From Actinomycetes bacterium (lineage in GTDB: Bacteria > Actinomycetota > Coriobacteriia > Coriobacteriales > Eggerthellaceae): a stretch of DNA of 64,000 bases. A model generated the notes under the pieces. It did no database searches and was not told the DNA's origin. It saw nothing but the letters and a program-made list of their open reading frames with translations. The first letter of the stretch is position 1, and every line of letters begins with the position of its first letter. The stretch spans positions 1-64,000 of the forward strand of contig JAEZDJ010000073.1 in assembly GCA_023429565.1 (NCBI GenBank), given 5' to 3'. A program made the translations under genes and the position numbers. Below are positions 60,414 to 64,000 of the stretch, one piece after another.

Positions 60414-62347
60414 CGGACTCACGCAAAGACACCGAGACGACAGAGGCGCGGCTGCGCAAGAATTCCCCCGCGTCAAAGGCGGCTTCCATCCCGGGATCTG
60501 TGACGAGGCCCGCGCAGGCCAGCGCCTCTGCGGTCGGGGCTCCGCGCGGCCGGGGAAGCCACACGGCCAAGCAGGGAAAACACATGACGGGCGCACAGGC
60601 GGTGGTTGCCTCTCTGGAAGCTGAGGGGGTGGATCTCGTCTTCGGCTACCCTGGGGGCCAGGCGATCAAGATATATGACGCCTTGTATGACTCCCAGCAG
60701 ATCAGGCATGTGCTCTCCCGTCACGAGCAAGGGGCGGTCCATGAGGCTGACGGCTATGCCCGCGCGACGGGCAACGTGGGGGTGGTGGTTGTGACGAGCG
60801 GTCCCGGCGCCACCAACACGGTCACCGGCATCGCGACCGCCTACATGGACAGCGTTCCCCTTGTCGTCATCACGGGTCAAGTGCCGCGTGGCGTTATCGG
60901 CACCGATTCGTTTCAAGAGTCCGATATCGTGGGCATTTCCATGCCCGTGGTGAAGCATAGCTACCTTTTGCAATCCACCGATGAACTTGCTCAGACGTTT
61001 CGCGAGGCCTTCCATATCGCCAAGACGGGGCGTCCGGGTCCCGTGCTCATCGACGTGCCGTCCGACCTGGCGTCAGAGGACATGGTGTTCGACTATCCCG
61101 ACGGCGTGAACCTGCCGTCATACAAACCGACCTACCGGGGAAACGCGAAGCAAATCAGGCAGGCCGTGTCCCATATCAGGCGGGCGCCTCGGCCGGTGCT
61201 GTACGTTGGCGGGGGCATCGTGTCTTCCGGTGCGTCCCCTGAGCTGCTCGACCTTGCGGAAACCATGCAGATTCCTGTGGTGACCTCGCTCATGGGCAAG
61301 GGGGCGTTTCCTGCGTCACATCCGCTCAACCTTGGACCCGTGGGCATGCACGGTTCGAAATACGCGAACATGGCCATGACGGACAGCAGCCTGATCATTG
61401 CAGCCGGTGCGCGCTTTTCCGATCGCGTGACGGGAAAGCTGGACAAGTTCGCACCGCACGCGGAAGTCATACACATCGACATCGATCCTGCCGAGATTGG
61501 CAAGGTCCGTGAGGCCCAGGTGCCCATCGTCGGCGATCTCAAGGGCGTGCTGGGGGGAATTGCCGGTGCGTTGCACAAGGAAGGCGCTTCTCCCATCACC
61601 CAGGATTGGGTGGCACAGATAGCCCAATGGCGTGCACGCTTTCCGTTCTATCATCCCGACATGGCTGAATCGACCGAAGAGATCGTTCCCGAGATTGTCA
61701 TGGAGCGGCTCTCCGACGCGCTGGACCCCGCGCGGAGCATCGTTGTCACTGAAGTCGGCCAGCATCAGATGTGGGCTGCGCAGCACATATCCCGCGAAGT
61801 TCCTCGGACATTCATCTCGTCGGGGGGATTGGGTACCATGGGCTTTGGCTTTCCGGCGGCTATAGGCGCCGCCATCGGCTGCCCCGACAAGGTGGTCGTG
61901 TGCGTGGCGGGGGATGGCTCGTTTCAGATGAACAGCCAGGAGATGGCGACTGCCGCCATCAACCATGTTCCGGTGAAAGTGCTCCTTATGGACAACCGCT
62001 GCCTCGGAATGGTGCACCAGTGGCAAAAGTTGTTCTACGACGAGCGTTACTCCTGCACCCTGCTTGAGTCGAACCCAGATTTCGTGAAACTGGCCGACGC
62101 CTATGGCTGGGAGGGCGAGCGGGTGTCCACTCCCGCCGATCTTGACGGAGCGTTGTCTCGGATGCTGGAGGCCAAAGGGCCCTATCTGCTCGATGTCGTC
62201 ATCTCTCGGGAACAGAACGTGTATCCCATGGTCGCTCCGGGAAGTGCGCTGTCCCAGGCCATCGGGGCCATTGATGTGGCGGTTGGCGCCGTGAGGACCG
62301 CTGTGCCCGAGGAAGGTCTGACGGTCGAGGAAGGGGGTGCGCAATGA
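60410..62347 (+). CDS. ilvB: acetolactate synthase, large subunit
   Basis: This ThDP-dependent enzyme condenses two pyruvates, or pyruvate with 2-oxobutyrate, to the first branched-chain intermediates. Catalytic Glu106 is in LSRHEQGAVHEADGYARATG. The FAD region MGKGAFPASHPLNLGPVGMHG and the ThDP motif GDGSFQMNSQEMATA...NRCLGMV are intact. The conserved core starts at about residue 59 (MTGAQAVVASL); before it lies a 58-residue Ser/Ala/Lys-rich extension. I keep ATG 60410 because it overlaps the ilvD stop as ATGA, but ATG 60584 would give the usual length. It is coupled to ilvN by another ATGA. Confidence 0.96.
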   Translation: MTDSRKDTETTEARLRKNSPASKAASIPGSVTRPAQASASAVGAPRGRGSHTAKQGKHMTGAQAVVASLEAEGVDLVFGYPGGQAIKIYDALYDSQQIRHVLSRHEQGAVHEADGYARATGNVGVVVVTSGPGATNTVTGIATAYMDSVPLVVITGQVPRGVIGTDSFQESDIVGISMPVVKHSYLLQSTDELAQTFREAFHIAKTGRPGPVLIDVPSDLASEDMVFDYPDGVNLPSYKPTYRGNAKQIRQAVSHIRRAPRPVLYVGGGIVSSGASPELLDLAETMQIPVVTSLMGKGAFPASHPLNLGPVGMHGSKYANMAMTDSSLIIAAGARFSDRVTGKLDKFAPHAEVIHIDIDPAEIGKVREAQVPIVGDLKGVLGGIAGALHKEGASPITQDWVAQIAQWRARFPFYHPDMAESTEEIVPEIVMERLSDALDPARSIVVTEVGQHQMWAAQHISREVPRTFISSGGLGTMGFGFPAAIGAAIGCPDKVVVCVAGDGSFQMNSQEMATAAINHVPVKVLLMDNRCLGMVHQWQKLFYDERYSCTLLESNPDFVKLADAYGWEGERVSTPADLDGALSRMLEAKGPYLLDVVISREQNVYPMVAPGSALSQAIGAIDVAVGAVRTAVPEEGLTVEEGGAQ

Positions 62348-62829
62348 GGCATATCCTTTCCGTCCTGGTGGAAAACAAGCCTGGCGTGCTCTCGCGCGTG
62401 ACGGGACTCATATCCCGCCGCGGATTCAATATCGAGTCGCTGTCTGTCGGACCGACCGAGGACCCCACCATGTCGCGCGTGACGGCCATCGTGAAGGCTG
62501 ATGACGTGGCTTACGAGCAGATCACCAAACAGCTGCACAAGCTGATCAGCGTTCATAAGATCACCGACCTCACCAACGATGCCGCCATCGAGCGCGAATT
62601 GGTTCTGTTCAAGGTGAACGCTCAGCCGGATCGACGCAACGAGATCATCGAGATCGCCAACATATTCCGCGCCAAGATCGTGGATGTCGGAAAAAGCTCG
62701 CTCATGATTGAGGCGACGGGGGACGAGGACAAGCTGAAGGGCCTCGAGGACCTGTTCCGTGCCTACGGCATCAAGGAAATCACCCGCACCGGAAAAATAG
62801 CGATGTCGCGCACGAGCAAGGAAACCTAG
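62344..62829 (+). CDS. ilvN: acetolactate synthase, small regulatory subunit
   Basis: IlvN activates the large subunit and confers feedback inhibition by valine. The N-terminal ACT domain is clear (RHILSVLVENKPGVLSRVTGLISRRGFNIESLSVGPTEDP), followed by the C-terminal ALS_ss_C domain (ELVLFKVNAQPDRRNEIIEIANIFRAKIVDVG). The 161 residues are typical of the IlvH/IlvN group. The ATGA overlap with ilvB supports equal synthesis. A hairpin without T-run (62833-62864) lies between it and ilvC. Confidence 0.97.
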   Translation: MRHILSVLVENKPGVLSRVTGLISRRGFNIESLSVGPTEDPTMSRVTAIVKADDVAYEQITKQLHKLISVHKITDLTNDAAIERELVLFKVNAQPDRRNEIIEIANIFRAKIVDVGKSSLMIEATGDEDKLKGLEDLFRAYGIKEITRTGKIAMSRTSKET

Positions 62830-62832
62830 CAC

Positions 62833-62864
62833 CGGTTCCCCTCGTCGGCAGATGGAGGGAACCG
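62833..62864 (+). promoter_or_regulatory. hairpin in the ilvN-ilvC gap
   Basis: CGGTTCCC (62833-62840) pairs with GGGAACCG (62857-62864), extended by CTC / GAG inside a one-base bulge. It begins right after ilvN and is not followed by T's. It may be a processing or partial-attenuation element separating ilvC from ilvDBN. Confidence 0.5.
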
Positions 62865-62932
62865 CGTCTTGACGTGGTGTTCAATGCAAGCTCATTTCAG
62901 TGAAATCAGCCAGGAGAAAGGAAGAAACCAAC

Positions 62933-63931
62933 ATGGCTGTTACAATTTATCACGAAAAGGATGTCGATCCGAAGGTCATCCAAGACCGAAAGATCGCCGT
63001 CATCGGCTATGGCAGCCAGGGCCATGCCCATGCGCTCAATCTCATGGATTCGGGATGTGACGTGCGCGTAGGACTGCGCGAAGGCTCGTCGTCATGGGCG
63101 AAGGCGGAGGAGGCGGGTCTCAAGGTTTGCACCGTTGATCAGGCTGCCGAGGAGGCGGACCTCATCATGGTTCTCATTCCTGACGAGATTCAGGCAAGCA
63201 CGTATGAAGAGCATATCGCGCCCCATCTGAAAGCGGGCGATGCTCTGGCCTTTGCCCATGGCTTCAATGTCCATTACGGCTATATCGTTCCGCCGGAATT
63301 CGTGGATGTCATCATGGTTGCTCCCAAGGGTCCGGGTCATATCGTCCGCCGTCAATACACCGAGGGTTCTGGCGTTCCCGATTTGGCATGCGTGTGGCAG
63401 GACTACACGGGACATGCTTGGGATCTGGCTCTCTCCTATGCATGGGGCGTTGGCGGGGCGCGCTCCGGCATCATCAAGTCAACGTTCAAGGATGAGACCG
63501 AAGAGGACCTGTTTGGCGAACAGGCCGTGCTCTGCGGCGGCCTCGTGGAAATGATCAAGGCTGGATTCGAGACCCTCACCGAGGCAGGCTATCCGCCCGA
63601 GCTCGCGTACTTCGAGGTCTACCATGAAATGAAGATGATCGTCGATCTCATGTATGAGAGTGGAATCCATTTCATGAACTACTCCATCTCCAATACTGCC
63701 GAGTATGGCGAATACTATGCCGGCCCCAAGATCATCAACGACGAGTCCCGTGCCGCCATGAAAGAGATATTGGCGCGCATCCAGGACGGCAGTTTTGCCA
63801 AAGAGTTCATGGATGACTGCGCGAACGGCCATGCGTGGCTCTATGCGCAGCGCGAGGCCATCAACCAGCATCCCATCGAGGAGACTGGCGAGCGCATCCG
63901 TTCCATGTTCAGCTGGATCAAGAGGGACTGA
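62933..63931 (+). CDS. ilvC: ketol-acid reductoisomerase
   Basis: IlvC rearranges and reduces acetolactate or acetohydroxybutyrate to the dihydroxy acids used by IlvD. The cofactor loop VIGYGSQGHAHALNLMDSG, the loop VGLREGSSSW with Ser residues suited to NADPH phosphate, APKGPGHIVRRQYTEG, and the metal-binding acidic residues in DETEEDLFGEQAVLCGG and FEVYHEMKMIVD are all present. The 332 residues fit the short class I form. ATG 62933 follows AGGAGAAAGG; the longer reading from 62900 is less likely. It is the last ilv gene in the window. Confidence 0.98.
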   Translation: MAVTIYHEKDVDPKVIQDRKIAVIGYGSQGHAHALNLMDSGCDVRVGLREGSSSWAKAEEAGLKVCTVDQAAEEADLIMVLIPDEIQASTYEEHIAPHLKAGDALAFAHGFNVHYGYIVPPEFVDVIMVAPKGPGHIVRRQYTEGSGVPDLACVWQDYTGHAWDLALSYAWGVGGARSGIIKSTFKDETEEDLFGEQAVLCGGLVEMIKAGFETLTEAGYPPELAYFEVYHEMKMIVDLMYESGIHFMNYSISNTAEYGEYYAGPKIINDESRAAMKEILARIQDGSFAKEFMDDCANGHAWLYAQREAINQHPIEETGERIRSMFSWIKRD

Positions 63932-63966
63932 ATCCGATCGTTGGGCATCTTCCTGCACGTGGATGG

Positions 63967-63999
63967 GCGGGGTCCTTTCTTGGGATGGAAAGAGCCCCC
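63967..63999 (+). terminator. probable terminator hairpin after ilvC, cut by the window edge
   Basis: A GGGG..CTTTC arm (63969-63979) can pair with GAAAG..CCCC (63988-63999), about 40 nt after the ilvC stop. The tail that would show a T-run lies outside the window, so the call is tentative. Confidence 0.4.
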
Positions 64000-64000
64000 G

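Noticed and set aside
1..64000. CRISPR arrays, insertion sequences or prophage genes
   Set aside because: No regularly spaced repeats, transposases, integrases or phage structural genes were found on either strand.

Overview
The window is GC-rich, gene-dense bacterial chromosome. It most resembles a member of the Coriobacteriia, family Eggerthellaceae (Slackia/Gordonibacter/Adlercreutzia-like); the genus cannot be settled from the sequence alone. The pointers are a Tat-exported fumarate-reductase-like flavoprotein with a divergent LysR regulator, a LuxR-type regulator fused to a polytopic membrane domain, a complete arginine deiminase operon, and typical actinobacterial housekeeping genes. 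No insertion sequences, prophage genes or CRISPR arrays were seen, so this looks like core chromosome.

Layout, left half. 1-8.4 kb: a TetR-methyltransferase operon, DegV, a PiT phosphate transporter, a glutathione peroxidase, tRNA-Gly, the Tat lipoprotein flavoenzyme with its divergent LysR regulator, and a glutaredoxin. 8.7-14.6 kb: tRNA-Arg and the arc operon (arginine deiminase, ornithine carbamoyltransferase, carbamate kinase, YfcC-type transporter). 14.6-26.6 kb: a GNAT acetyltransferase, argS, a CPA1 Na+/H+ antiporter, a two-component system divergent from a Bce/FtsX-type ABC exporter, and the membrane-bound LuxR regulator. 26.9-33.6 kb: tRNA-Lys, tRNA-His, a NYN-LOTUS RNA-binding protein, tRNA-Leu, and the tig-clpP-clpX proteostasis cluster.

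Layout, right half. 33.6-42.4 kb: valS, a zinc-ribbon membrane protein, thrS, a CPA2 antiporter with an unusual repeated tail, and a patatin-like lipase. 42.6-49.6 kb: a redox/metal island. Here trxA and trxB flank an operon of response regulator, sensor kinase, DUF2318 lipoprotein, HMA-UreH-cupredoxin fusion and MsrAB. 49.8-58.2 kb: prfA-prmC, purine nucleoside phosphorylase, a metallo-beta-lactamase-fold hydrolase, crcB, a serA-like dehydrogenase, a C39-like protein lacking its catalytic cysteine, and serC. 58.4-64 kb: ilvD-ilvB-ilvN-ilvC behind a long structured leader with T-box features and an intrinsic terminator.

How the genes work together. The arc operon converts arginine to ornithine, ammonia and CO2 with ATP from carbamoyl phosphate. 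The ilv genes provide most steps to valine and isoleucine. Thioredoxin and its reductase would supply electrons to MsrAB. The most notable observations are the T-box-like leader on the ilv operon, the metal/redox island, the C39-like pseudo-protease, a four-copy Trp-containing 11-residue repeat in the CPA2 antiporter, paired TetR operators lying exactly between -35 and -10 boxes, and perfect hairpins punctuating the arc operon.
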